Below are positions 50,715 to 59,257 of a stretch of 64,000 nt of DNA, one piece after another. Numbering within the stretch: position 1 is the first letter of the stretch; each line of letters opens with the position of its first letter. The stretch is from Pedobacter ghigonis. Its GTDB lineage: Bacteria > Bacteroidota > Bacteroidia > Sphingobacteriales > Sphingobacteriaceae. The stretch covers positions 45,174 through 109,173 of the forward strand of contig NZ_CAESCM010000017.1 of assembly GCF_903166585.1 (NCBI RefSeq), in the 5' to 3' direction. Both the position numbers and the translations under genes were made by a program. The notes under the pieces are model-generated. The model was not told where the DNA came from and made no database searches. It was given only the letters and a program-made list of their open reading frames with translations.

Positions 50715-52130
50715 ATGGCAAATAACGATTCGAAAAAATATAAATTGGGAATGATTGGTTTGGGCACTATGGGCCGCAACCTTTTATTAAACATGGCTGA
50801 TAAAGGCTTTTCGGTAACCGGTTACGATAAAGACACCAAAATGATTGCTAAGCTTGAAGAAGAAGGCAAAACCCATCAATTGGAAGGCTTTAATGATATT
50901 GAAAGCTTTATTTCGAGCTTACAAACACCGCGTACCCTGATTTTATTGGTACCTGCAGGCCCGATTGTAGATAGCGTTATTGCCGAATTGAAACCGCTTT
51001 TAAGCAAAGGCGATATTATTATCGATAGCGGAAACTCACATTTTACCGATACTAACCGCCGTGTAGATGAACTGGAGAAAGATGGTTTACATTTCTTCGG
51101 CATGGGTATTTCAGGTGGTGAAGAAGGTGCGCGCTTCGGTCCGAGTATGATGCCGGGTGGCGACAAACAAGCTTACAATGTAGTAAAAGATGTTTTTGAT
51201 GCAGTTGCCGCGAAAGTTGGTACCGATCCTTGTGTAACCTACATTGGTCCGGGCGCTTCTGGTCACTTTGTAAAAATGGTACACAATGGTATTGAGTATG
51301 CCATTATGCAGCTCATTGCTGAAGTATATGGCATTCTTAAAAATGGCTTAGGCTACTCTAACGACGAAATTTATAAAGTTTTCAAAAAATGGAATGAAGG
51401 TAAACTGCAGTCTTTCCTTCTGGAAATTACCACTGAAATTTTTGTCTTTAAAGATACAGAAACTCAAAACGATCTTTTAGATCAGATTAAAGACGAAGCA
51501 CGTTCAAAAGGAACAGGAAAATGGACTTCAGAAGTTTCGATGGAACTTCAGTTACCTGTACCAACCATTAACGAAGCTGTTTCTAACCGCGATTTATCTA
51601 AATTTAAAAAATTAAGGGTATCGCTTGAAGAAGCATTTGGCAAAAAAGACACTAAAATTGAAGTTACCGTTGATGAATTAGAAGATGCCTTCTATTTTTC
51701 GATGATCAGTGCTTATGCACAAGGTATGCACTTATTGGTGCAGGCATCAAAAGAATACCAGTACGATTTACAATTACAGGAAATTGCAAAAATCTGGCGC
51801 GGTGGCTGCATCATCAGGGCTACTTTCTTAGCCGATATTTATAAAGCTTACGATAACAACAATGCTTTAGAGCACCTTTTTGGCGATCCTGGAATCCAGA
51901 ACATCATTAAAGGTACTTTAGCCGGAACACGCAAAACGATAGCCGCCTGTATCAACTCAGGTTTAGGTATTCCTGCGTTTGCCTCTACCCTGACTTATTT
52001 CGATACCATCACCACAGGCCGGATGCCTTCTAACTTAATACAGGCGCAGAGAGATTTCTTTGGTGCGCACACTTTCGAACGTATTGATAAAGAAGGTGTT
52101 TTCCATGCCGACTGGAACAAATTATCATAA
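50715..52130 (+). CDS. gnd: 6-phosphogluconate dehydrogenase, decarboxylating
   Basis: Gnd converts 6-phosphogluconate to ribulose 5-phosphate and NADPH in the oxidative pentose phosphate pathway. The Rossmann motif is GLGTMGRNLLLNM. The signature GISGGEEGARFGPSMMPGG and the substrate site GHFVKMVHNGIEY follow, and the C-terminus has FFGAHTFERID. At 471 residues it is the long, homodimeric form. It lies 29 bp before zwf in a four-gene run, with pgl third and a DUF5655 gene last. Confidence 0.97.
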   Translation: MANNDSKKYKLGMIGLGTMGRNLLLNMADKGFSVTGYDKDTKMIAKLEEEGKTHQLEGFNDIESFISSLQTPRTLILLVPAGPIVDSVIAELKPLLSKGDIIIDSGNSHFTDTNRRVDELEKDGLHFFGMGISGGEEGARFGPSMMPGGDKQAYNVVKDVFDAVAAKVGTDPCVTYIGPGASGHFVKMVHNGIEYAIMQLIAEVYGILKNGLGYSNDEIYKVFKKWNEGKLQSFLLEITTEIFVFKDTETQNDLLDQIKDEARSKGTGKWTSEVSMELQLPVPTINEAVSNRDLSKFKKLRVSLEEAFGKKDTKIEVTVDELEDAFYFSMISAYAQGMHLLVQASKEYQYDLQLQEIAKIWRGGCIIRATFLADIYKAYDNNNALEHLFGDPGIQNIIKGTLAGTRKTIAACINSGLGIPAFASTLTYFDTITTGRMPSNLIQAQRDFFGAHTFERIDKEGVFHADWNKLS

Positions 52131-52159
52131 CCAAGTACACTTACGAACAAAGACAAAAA

Positions 52160-53674
52160 ATGAAAACCAAAACCGCATTAAACCCGACCATATTTGTAAT
52201 ATTTGGCGGAACAGGTGATTTGAACAAAAGAAAATTAGCACCTGCCCTATACAATTTATTTATGGAGGGTTACATGCCAGAGAAGTTTGCCATTATTGGT
52301 ACTGGTAGAACCGAATTTACTGACGACAGCTACAAAACTGCCTTAGAAGAAGCTGTAAACCAATTTTCGCGCAGCGGAAAAGTAAAAAAGGAGAAATGGG
52401 ATGCTTTTGGAAATACCATCCACTATTGCCCTACCGATTTTGCACAGCCTAAAACTTTCGAAAACCTGAAAGATGCGGTAGAAAAATACCAGAAGGAATA
52501 TGGACCGAACACACAGGTAATTTTCTACCTTGCTGTGGCTCCAAACTTCTTCCCGATTATTGCCGAGTGTTTACAGAAATATAAACTTACACAAGACGAA
52601 GACAACAGCCGTATTGTTATCGAGAAACCTTTCGGACACGATTTGGAATCGGCAAAAGAGCTCAATACATTATTGAGCACCATTTTTACCGAAAAACAGA
52701 TCTATCGTATCGATCATTACCTCGGTAAAGAAACGGTACAAAACATGATGGCTTTCCGTTTTGCCAATGCATTGTTCGAGCCGTTATGGAACAGATCTTA
52801 CATCGATCACGTTCAAATTTCGGTAACCGAACAATTAGGCGTAGGCGATCGTGGAGGTTATTATGAAGGTTCTGGTGCTTTGAGAGATATGATTCAAAAT
52901 CACCTGTTGCAATTGCTTTGTTTAGTTGGAATGGAAGCGCCAATTAATTTTGATGCTGATGAAATCAGGAACCGTAAAGTTGAGGTTTTAAGGGCTATGC
53001 GTCCTTTTTCTGCAGAAGATATCCGTTTTCATACCGTTCGTGGGCAATACAGTAAAGGTTGGGTTGAAGGTAAGGAAGTACCTGGATACCGTCAGGAAAA
53101 AGGTGTTGATGCACATTCTAATACCGAAACATTTGCTGCAGTTAAATTCCACATCGATAACTGGAGATGGCAAGGCATTCCTTTCTATTTGAGAACAGGA
53201 AAACGTTTAAACCAAACTTCATCATTAATTACCATCCAGTTCAGAGATGTACCGCACCAGATTTTCTCTTCAGGTGTAACCGAAAACTGGCAACAAAACC
53301 GTTTGGTAATCAGCATCCAGCCAGAAATGAGTATCCGCATGCAGGTACAGGCTAAACGCCCTGGATTGGATATGGTACTGAACCCGGTTGATATGGTTTT
53401 CGATTACAAAGGAACTTACGAAGGCGATACCCCAGAAGCTTACGAAACTTTATTGCTTGATGCCATGATGGGCGATCAGACCCTGTTTATGCGCGGCGAT
53501 CAGGTAGAGGCAGCTTGGGAGTTGGTTATGCCAATCTTAAACACCTGGGAAAGCAAAAAATCAATCAACTTCCCTAATTACCCTGCCGATAGCTGGGGAC
53601 CCGAAGAAGCTGAAGCACTAATTGCAAGAGATGGTTTCCACTGGTTTAACCTGCCATTGAAGAATAAGGATTAA
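52160..53674 (+). CDS. zwf: Glucose-6-phosphate 1-dehydrogenase
   Basis: Zwf oxidises glucose 6-phosphate to 6-phosphogluconolactone, the entry step of the pathway. The NADP fold starts IFGGTGDLNKRKLAPAL. The active site is RIDHYLGKETVQNMM, with the EKPFGHDLESA motif before it and RYLRTGKRL-type QGIPFYLRTGKRL after. At 504 residues the length is normal. A perfect 23-bp hairpin repeat separates it from pgl, which may reduce read-through between them. Confidence 0.97.
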   Translation: MKTKTALNPTIFVIFGGTGDLNKRKLAPALYNLFMEGYMPEKFAIIGTGRTEFTDDSYKTALEEAVNQFSRSGKVKKEKWDAFGNTIHYCPTDFAQPKTFENLKDAVEKYQKEYGPNTQVIFYLAVAPNFFPIIAECLQKYKLTQDEDNSRIVIEKPFGHDLESAKELNTLLSTIFTEKQIYRIDHYLGKETVQNMMAFRFANALFEPLWNRSYIDHVQISVTEQLGVGDRGGYYEGSGALRDMIQNHLLQLLCLVGMEAPINFDADEIRNRKVEVLRAMRPFSAEDIRFHTVRGQYSKGWVEGKEVPGYRQEKGVDAHSNTETFAAVKFHIDNWRWQGIPFYLRTGKRLNQTSSLITIQFRDVPHQIFSSGVTENWQQNRLVISIQPEMSIRMQVQAKRPGLDMVLNPVDMVFDYKGTYEGDTPEAYETLLLDAMMGDQTLFMRGDQVEAAWELVMPILNTWESKKSINFPNYPADSWGPEEAEALIARDGFHWFNLPLKNKD

Positions 53675-53685
53675 AATACACCCAA

Positions 53686-53752
53686 ACGTCATGCTGAATT
53701 TATTTCAGGGTCTCTTTAAAAGAGAGGTGCTGAAATAAATTCAGCATGACGT
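53686..53752. repeat. Perfect 23-bp hairpin repeat between zwf and pgl
   Basis: The arms at 53686-53708 and 53730-53752 are exact reverse complements (ends ACGTCATGCTGA / TCAGCATGACGT). The loop carries a second small hairpin (TCTCTTTAAAAGAGA). Similar arm sequences occur at 24855-24875 and 26173-26193. Confidence 0.88.
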
Positions 53753-53768
53753 ATATATTACTCACAGC

Positions 53769-54494
53769 ATGAATTTACTCATATACAAAACCCTCGAAGA
53801 GTTAAATCAGGATTTAGCCGACTACGTGATCAAGATTGCAGAAATGTCTATCGAAGAAAACGATCGCTTTAATTTTGTTTTAACCGGAGGTAGCTCACCA
53901 AAAGCTTTGTACCACTTTTTGGCAACAGAGTGCCAGCACAGGATTGACTGGGAAAAAGTTTATTTCTTTTTCGGCGATGAGCGCAATGTACCGGCCACCG
54001 ACGACAACTATAACGGCTTAATGGCTAAAAAAGCAATTTTAGATCCGTTGGGTATTAAAGAAGATCATATCTTTTATGTAGATACTACTTTAGCACCTGA
54101 AAAAGCGGCTATAGAATACAAAAAAGCAATTGATAAGCATTTTAACGGCGATGATATTGCTTTCGATCTGATTCTGCTTGGTATGGGTGATGATGCGCAC
54201 ACCGCCTCTATTTTCCCGCATACTACTTTGGTTAAAGATGAAGAAGTGAACATTGCTTCGGTATTTGTAGAGAAATTAAACACTTACCGTATCAGCTTTA
54301 CTGCTCCGTTAATCAATAAGGCCGACAATGTGGCCTTCCTGGTTTTTGGAGAGAACAAGGCAGAAGCTTTAAAGCATGTAATTGGCGATACACAAAAAGA
54401 TGTAGATACCTACCCTTCTCAACTGATTAACCCAATTGAGGGTAAATTAACCTGGTTTACCGACGAGGCAGCCACTAAATTATTAGAAGATTAA
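53769..54494 (+). CDS. pgl: 6-phosphogluconolactonase
   Basis: Pgl hydrolyses 6-phosphogluconolactone to 6-phosphogluconate. The DevB/Pgl-type sequence has VLTGGSSPKALY (about 36-47), FFFGDERNVPATDDNYNG (about 69-86) and LGMGDDAHTASIFP (about 137-150). At 241 residues it is typical of the GNPDA-like lactonase family. It sits with zwf and gnd, completing the oxidative branch. The DUF5655 gene starts 6 bp downstream. Confidence 0.95.
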   Translation: MNLLIYKTLEELNQDLADYVIKIAEMSIEENDRFNFVLTGGSSPKALYHFLATECQHRIDWEKVYFFFGDERNVPATDDNYNGLMAKKAILDPLGIKEDHIFYVDTTLAPEKAAIEYKKAIDKHFNGDDIAFDLILLGMGDDAHTASIFPHTTLVKDEEVNIASVFVEKLNTYRISFTAPLINKADNVAFLVFGENKAEALKHVIGDTQKDVDTYPSQLINPIEGKLTWFTDEAATKLLED

Positions 54495-54500
54495 ATTACC

Positions 54501-54857
54501 ATGTCTGACGAGCAACAGTTATCAGACTTTTTAAACGGAAAAACGGAATATACCTTAGGGTTATTCCGTTTTTTTGTTGCTCAACTAGCGGAGCTGGGCA
54601 CAGTTAGCCTTCGTCCTACTAAATCGATGATTGCTGTTGAAAGCAAAAAAAGCTTCGCTTATATTACCCAACTGGGCAAAAATTTCATTCATGTAGTTAT
54701 TCCGTTCGATAAGGCTCATGAAGACAACCTTTGCTTTACCAAAATTGCACAGGTACCCGGAACCAATCAGTTTAACCACCATTTAAGAATCTATTTTGAA
54801 GAAGATGTAAATGATGAAGTAAAAGGGTTCCTGAAAATGGCGATGAAAAATGACTAA
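54501..54857 (+). CDS. Small DUF5655-like protein
   Basis: This 118-residue cytoplasmic protein matches, by my recollection, DUF5655. Visible features are VSLRPTKSMIAVESKKSFAYITQ, a beta-rich core with FIHVVIPF, and a C-terminal helix (VKGFLKMAMKND). No catalytic motif is seen. It is coupled closely to pgl (6 bp), so it is probably transcribed with the pentose phosphate genes, but co-occurrence does not show function. It is convergent with ppx 45 bp away. Confidence 0.7.
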   Translation: MSDEQQLSDFLNGKTEYTLGLFRFFVAQLAELGTVSLRPTKSMIAVESKKSFAYITQLGKNFIHVVIPFDKAHEDNLCFTKIAQVPGTNQFNHHLRIYFEEDVNDEVKGFLKMAMKND

Positions 54858-54902
54858 CAAGCCTTGGTCCATATCTCTACGGACCAGGAATTAACAACCA
54901 GC

Positions 54903-55784
54903 TTAATCCAGTTTTTCTTCTATCAAAAGCTTAATAATACCATCAGCTAATCCTACCTTAGGCACGTAAATCTGCTTAATACCTGTCCATTTCATTAAAG
55001 TCAGGTAAATCTCGCAGGCCGGAATAATTACGTCGGCACGGTCAGGATTTAAACCCAGTGTATTAATCCGTTCCTTTAAAGAGTAACTGGTTAACTTATT
55101 ATACATTGCATTGAGCTTTTGCAACGATAAAGGTGCGTTTTCCTTCTCGTCCGACATGCGGAAGAGCTTATTAATGTTTCCACCCGTTCCGATGCCAGCC
55201 AAATGTTTGTAAGCTTTGGTATGTTCTTTTACCCAGTCTTTCATTTCATCCCAGGTTTCTTCCTTATCCTGGTTATCGAGCATCCTGATGGTACCGATAT
55301 TGAAAGACCTCGAAGCCTCGGGTACGCCCTTTACAAAAACTGATAATTCCGTACTACCACCACCCACATCAATGTAGAGATAGGTTTTATTCTCATCCAG
55401 TTCCTCTTCAATATGGTTGGCGTAGATGATATTAGCCTCACGTTGTCCTTCAATAATTTCGAGGGTCAGGTCGGTTTGTTGCTTAATCAGCTTTACAATA
55501 TCTTGTCCGTTATTGGCTTCGCGCATGGCAGAAGTAGCACAGGCCAGGTATTCGGAAACGTGATACACATCCATCAGGTTTTTAAAAGCGGTCATGGTTT
55601 TTACCAGATCTGCCGATTTTTTCTCCGAAATATGCTGATCCAAAAACGCATCATCGCCAAGCCTTAATGGCACACGGATAAGCGTATTTTTCTTGTATTT
55701 GTATTTTCCCTCCTGTTTGCTGATATCGGCAATGAGTAACCTCACGGCATTCGAACCGATATCTATAGCTGCGTATCTTAACAT
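54903..55784 (-). CDS. ppx: Exopolyphosphatase / Ppx-GppA family
   Basis: Ppx removes terminal phosphates from polyphosphate (GppA homologues hydrolyse pppGpp). The ASKHA fold shows AAIDIGSNAVRLLIADI at the start, YLYIDVGGGSTELSVF and IGTGGNINKLF. At 293 residues it is the short, single-fold form, lacking the extra C-terminal HD domain of E. coli Ppx. The start codon overlaps the ppk stop by one base, so the two are translated together. Overlap with ppk supports polyphosphate as substrate. Confidence 0.93.
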   Translation of the reverse strand: MLRYAAIDIGSNAVRLLIADISKQEGKYKYKKNTLIRVPLRLGDDAFLDQHISEKKSADLVKTMTAFKNLMDVYHVSEYLACATSAMREANNGQDIVKLIKQQTDLTLEIIEGQREANIIYANHIEEELDENKTYLYIDVGGGSTELSVFVKGVPEASRSFNIGTIRMLDNQDKEETWDEMKDWVKEHTKAYKHLAGIGTGGNINKLFRMSDEKENAPLSLQKLNAMYNKLTSYSLKERINTLGLNPDRADVIIPACEIYLTLMKWTGIKQIYVPKVGLADGIIKLLIEEKLD

Positions 55785-57844
55785 TATGATTGATGCTTGG
55801 TTTTTAAATAGTTGTAGATGTCTACCTGCGCTCTTATTTTTTTACTTAATCTGTTTTTATGATATTTATTGTTATTCAAGGCATTAATTTGCCTTGATTT
55901 GGTATTATCCTGCAGTTGCAGATCGATAATATCCTGTATTTCCTGCTTAACATCGTGATCTAATACCGGAAAGCCCACTTCTACGCGGTGTTCGAAATTC
56001 CGGCTCATGAGGTCGGCTGATGATAAATACATGTCGTTTTTCCCGTTGTTGCCAAAAATGTAAACACGCGCATGCTCCAAAAATTTATCGATAATGCTGA
56101 TGGCCGTAATATTTTCGCTAAAGCCCTTAACACCCGGAATTAAGCAGCAAATGCCGCGTACAATCAACTGTATTTTAACCCCTGCATTGCTCGCATCGTA
56201 AAGCTTGGCAATAATGCCTTCATCAGCCAAACTATTCACTTTAAGCAGGATGTAAGCCATTTTACCGGCCCTGGCATTTCTAATTTCGCGGTTAATGAAA
56301 TTAACCAGTTTCGACCTGCTTTCTAATGGCGAAACAATTAAATGCTTAAAACCACCAGTAACGGTTCTTTTGTTCAGGGCATCGAAAAGTTTAACTAAAT
56401 CGTTGGTAATTTCCTTTCTGGCCGTAAAAATACTGTGGTCGCAATATAAACCTGCTGTTTTTTCATTAAAGTTACCGGTGGCTAAATTGGCGTAATACAC
56501 CGGTTTATCCTTTTCAATCCGCTTAACCAAACAAATTTTAGAGTGCACTTTATAATCGGTAAGGCCATAATTTACCTTAACGCCTTCTTCCATTAAACGC
56601 GTTGTCCAGAAAATATTAGCCTGTTCATCGAAACGGGCTTTCAGTTCCAGTACAACCGAAACCGCTTTACCGTTTTTTGCTGCATTAATTAAAGCATTAA
56701 TTACTTTCGAATTTTCGGCCAGGCGATAGAGTGTAATCTGTATTTCAGTTACTTTCGGGTCGATAGCAGCCTCGCGAAGAAACAAAATGATATAATCGTA
56801 CGATTGGTATGGCAGGTTAACCAGATAATCTTTTTGCGCAACCTTGGCAAAGACACTTTGTGTACGGTGTAAATCGTGCACCTTTAACGGAACATTAGGC
56901 GTGTACTCCAACTCCTTTTTACCCACATTCGGGAATGCGATAAAATCGCCAAACTTATGGTAACGGTTCCCCGGAATTAAACTCTCTGCCTCCAGCTTAA
57001 GCTTGTTTACCAAAACCGTAAGCATGTTTAAAGGCATCGCCGAATCGTACAACAAGCGCATTGGTTTACCTTTTTTGCGCTTTTCGAGGCTGTTTTTAAG
57101 GTCTTCGATAAATTTATCGCTCACATTGTTATCAATATCCAACTCCGCATCGCGGGTTAACTGAATGGAGTACGCTTCTAAATTATCGTAAGTAAAAATA
57201 TAGAAGATATCATCCAGGCAATAGCGGATAATATCTTCGGCCAGGATAATAAATTTTAAGTCGTTTGTTTCTGGTAGTACAAGAAACCGCGGTAAACTGG
57301 GCGGAATTTCGATCAACGCATACTTTTCCCTTAACTTGGTATCTTTTTTCGATAATTTAACGAAGAAATACAGAAACCTGTCTTTAAGTTCAGGAAAAGG
57401 CTTATCCATATCCAGCATAATGGGCACCAGGTTCGATAAAATTTTATCCCTGAAATGATTTTTAACGAACTCGCCACGGCTTACATTGAGCTGGGTATCG
57501 TTTAAAATAAAAATCCGGTTCTGCGCCAGTTCATTGATCAGTGTAGCCTGAAAAAGCTGGTCGAATTTGCGTTCCTGTTTTACTACGATGTTTTTAATCT
57601 CATTCAGGATTTTTTTAGGGTTAAATCCTAAGAGTGCTTTGGCTTTGTCGTTCAGATTGGTTAAACGGGTCATGGTAGCGACACGAACACGGTAAAACTC
57701 CTCTAAATTTGACGAAAAGATCGAAAGAAACTTAATACGTTCAATTAGCGGCACAGTTTCATCGGCTGCTTCCTGCAGCACGCGCTCATTAAAATAAAGC
57801 CAGCTAATTTCGCGGTTAAAAAACGGTATCTTCTTCTTACTCAT
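55784..57844 (-). CDS. ppk: Polyphosphate kinase 1
   Basis: Ppk1 builds polyphosphate from ATP and can reverse the reaction. The N-terminal domain opens FFNREISWLYFNERVLQEA and has IFSSNLEEFYRVRVA. The phospho-acceptor His is in KVHSKICLVKR, with DHSIFTARKE and the C-terminal LSSADLMSRNFEHRVEVGFP motifs. At 686 residues the length is standard. The gene is first in a ppk-ppx pair and has PHO-like repeats and a -7-like box upstream. Confidence 0.97.
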   Translation of the reverse strand: MSKKKIPFFNREISWLYFNERVLQEAADETVPLIERIKFLSIFSSNLEEFYRVRVATMTRLTNLNDKAKALLGFNPKKILNEIKNIVVKQERKFDQLFQATLINELAQNRIFILNDTQLNVSRGEFVKNHFRDKILSNLVPIMLDMDKPFPELKDRFLYFFVKLSKKDTKLREKYALIEIPPSLPRFLVLPETNDLKFIILAEDIIRYCLDDIFYIFTYDNLEAYSIQLTRDAELDIDNNVSDKFIEDLKNSLEKRKKGKPMRLLYDSAMPLNMLTVLVNKLKLEAESLIPGNRYHKFGDFIAFPNVGKKELEYTPNVPLKVHDLHRTQSVFAKVAQKDYLVNLPYQSYDYIILFLREAAIDPKVTEIQITLYRLAENSKVINALINAAKNGKAVSVVLELKARFDEQANIFWTTRLMEEGVKVNYGLTDYKVHSKICLVKRIEKDKPVYYANLATGNFNEKTAGLYCDHSIFTARKEITNDLVKLFDALNKRTVTGGFKHLIVSPLESRSKLVNFINREIRNARAGKMAYILLKVNSLADEGIIAKLYDASNAGVKIQLIVRGICCLIPGVKGFSENITAISIIDKFLEHARVYIFGNNGKNDMYLSSADLMSRNFEHRVEVGFPVLDHDVKQEIQDIIDLQLQDNTKSRQINALNNNKYHKNRLSKKIRAQVDIYNYLKTKHQS

Positions 57845-57859
57845 TTAAAAAAATAAAAA

Positions 57860-57879
57860 ATCCCTGCCAAAACAGGGAT
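57860..57879 (-). terminator. Intrinsic terminator within the ppk leader
   Basis: On the minus strand ATCCCTG and CAGGGAT (57873-57879 and 57860-57866) pair, followed by a long T-run. It lies between the histone-like gene (stop at 57945) and ppk ATG at 57844. It most likely ends the upstream gene's transcript. The presumed ppk start site falls at about the same place. Confidence 0.85.
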
Positions 57880-57882
57880 GTT

Positions 57883-57917
57883 CAAAACTGCATATTAATT
57901 TGTTAAATCGATGTTAA
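57883..57917 (-). promoter_or_regulatory. PHO-like box and -7 box of the ppk-ppx operon
   Basis: Two TTAACA direct repeats (minus strand; 57912-57917 and 57901-57906) are spaced 11 bp. CAGTTTTG (57883-57890), a 7-of-8 match to TAnnTTTG, follows after 10 bp. The layout matches that before susC. Confidence 0.6.
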
Positions 57918-57944
57918 TTAATTGACGTATTAACGTTAACAAAT

Positions 57945-58544
57945 TTATTTTTTGGCTGGTGTTTTAGCTGTTTTCTTAACTGCTGTGGCTGCTTTTGTTG
58001 TTGTTTTCTTAACCGGAGCGGCTTTTTCGCTTTTTGGTGCTGTTACCGTTTTTGCAGGCACTTTACTTGCCGGAACAGCTTTCTTAACTACTGGTACAGC
58101 CTTCGCTACTATTTCTTTAACTGCAGCTTCTGGTTTTGCCAATACTTTTTCGGCTTTTTCTTCGGTAGCAATAGCAGCAACTTTAACGCTCTGCACTACA
58201 GGTTTGGCTTTGGCTACTGCCTTCTTCACCACCTTTTCTGCAGTTTTTTCCGATTTACTCAGTGTTTTAGCAACAGGCTTTTTAACCTCTTTGGTTTTCT
58301 CTTTCGATGCATGCACCAAATCATCTATTTTTTGTCCAACTTCGGCCTTTACGATGGTAAATTTCTTGGTTAGCTTTTTCGCAACACGCTTACTGGCCTT
58401 CCCCACTTCCACACTGATTTCTGATACATCATGGCCTAAACTTTTGATTACTTCCAGAAATTTGTCGGTTATAGATTGCTCTAATTGTTTCTTCACTTCC
58501 TTTTTCGTGATCTTTTTTTGAGACTTCGGCTTAGTGGTTTTCAT
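57945..58544 (-). CDS. Lysine/alanine-rich histone H1-like protein
   Basis: This 199-residue protein is very basic. About 10-80 looks folded and helical (QLEQSITDKFLEVIKSLGHD, IVKAEVGQKIDDLVH). The rest is low-complexity Lys/Ala/Val/Pro with repeated KKAV, KAVP and a C-terminal TPAKK. This composition resembles histone H1 tails and AlgP-type proteins, which bind nucleic acid and, in Pseudomonas, associate with polyphosphate granules. It lies directly upstream of ppk on the same strand. Its own terminator lies between them. A DNA- or polyphosphate-binding role is inference. There is no signal peptide. Confidence 0.75.
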   Translation of the reverse strand: MKTTKPKSQKKITKKEVKKQLEQSITDKFLEVIKSLGHDVSEISVEVGKASKRVAKKLTKKFTIVKAEVGQKIDDLVHASKEKTKEVKKPVAKTLSKSEKTAEKVVKKAVAKAKPVVQSVKVAAIATEEKAEKVLAKPEAAVKEIVAKAVPVVKKAVPASKVPAKTVTAPKSEKAAPVKKTTTKAATAVKKTAKTPAKK

Positions 58545-58620
58545 ATTATTTTTCGTTTTTTTGTGAGGACAGAATAATTTCTACTAAATCTACTTATTTT
58601 TTTACTTTAAAGCTAAAACC

Positions 58621-59112
58621 ATGCCTTCTTTTGATATAGTAAGTAAAGTTGATGCGCAAACGCTCGACAACGCCATTAACAATGCAAAAAAAGAAATCTT
58701 AAACCGCTACGATTTCAACGGCTCGAAAAGCACCGTCGATCTGGACAAGAAAACCAATGTGATAACCATTGTTACCGAAGATGATATGCGCTTAAAAGCC
58801 ATTGAAGGATCAATCATTTCGCGTATGCTGAAACAAAACCTGGATCCGAAAGCCCTTGATTTTGGTGAAGAACAAGCTGCTTCGGGCAATATGATCAGAA
58901 AAGAAATCAGCATAAAGGAAGGTTTGGATAAAGAAGCAGCCAAGAAAGTTGTTGCTAAAATTAAAGCCAGCGGCTTAAAAGTACAGCCAGCCATTATGGA
59001 CGATCAGGTAAGGGTTACCGCTAAAAAAATCGATGATTTACAGGCAGTAATCAGTTTATGCCGGGGCGAAGATTTCGGACAACCTTTGCAGTACATTAAC
59101 ATGCGGAATTAG
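58621..59112 (+). CDS. YajQ-family nucleotide/cyclic-di-GMP binding protein
   Basis: This 163-residue protein belongs to the YajQ family, two ferredoxin-like domains shown in some bacteria to bind cyclic di-GMP, and also reported to bind RNA and nucleotides. Family landmarks are the opening MPSFDIVSKVDAQTLDNAIN, the strand YDFNGSKSTVDLD, and a repeat-like DDQVRVTAKKIDDLQAVISL with GEDFGQPLQYINMRN at the end. It is soluble and stands alone. Whether cyclic di-GMP is used here is unknown. Confidence 0.93.
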   Translation: MPSFDIVSKVDAQTLDNAINNAKKEILNRYDFNGSKSTVDLDKKTNVITIVTEDDMRLKAIEGSIISRMLKQNLDPKALDFGEEQAASGNMIRKEISIKEGLDKEAAKKVVAKIKASGLKVQPAIMDDQVRVTAKKIDDLQAVISLCRGEDFGQPLQYINMRN

Positions 59113-59127
59113 TTTAACTGTTTAAAC

Positions 59128-59235
59128 TGGTTAATCGGTTAACTGTTTTAGTAAATTCTTACGAATGAACTACTGACAACTGAACCAATGAACAATATAC
59201 AGTTAACCCCTGTAAACAATTAACCGATTAACCAA
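59128..59235. repeat. Long inverted repeat of the TTGGTT/TTAACC family
   Basis: TGGTTAATCGGTTAA (59128-59142) is the exact complement of TTAACCGATTAACCA (59221-59235). The 78-bp loop holds further short words (GTTCATTGG-like on the minus strand). Related words recur at 63397-63710. Confidence 0.7.
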
Positions 59236-59257
59236 CCCTTACGATTAACCTAAAAAA

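Noticed and set aside
57860..57879. Attenuator controlling ppk
   Set aside because: The expected start site lies at the hairpin itself, too close for it to act as attenuator; a terminator of the upstream gene is more likely.
57952..58521. 189-codon ORF on the plus strand opposite the histone-like gene
   Set aside because: It is the mirror of Lys/Ala codon repeats; the Phe/Ala/Thr/Val-rich product has no structure and no promoter or RBS.
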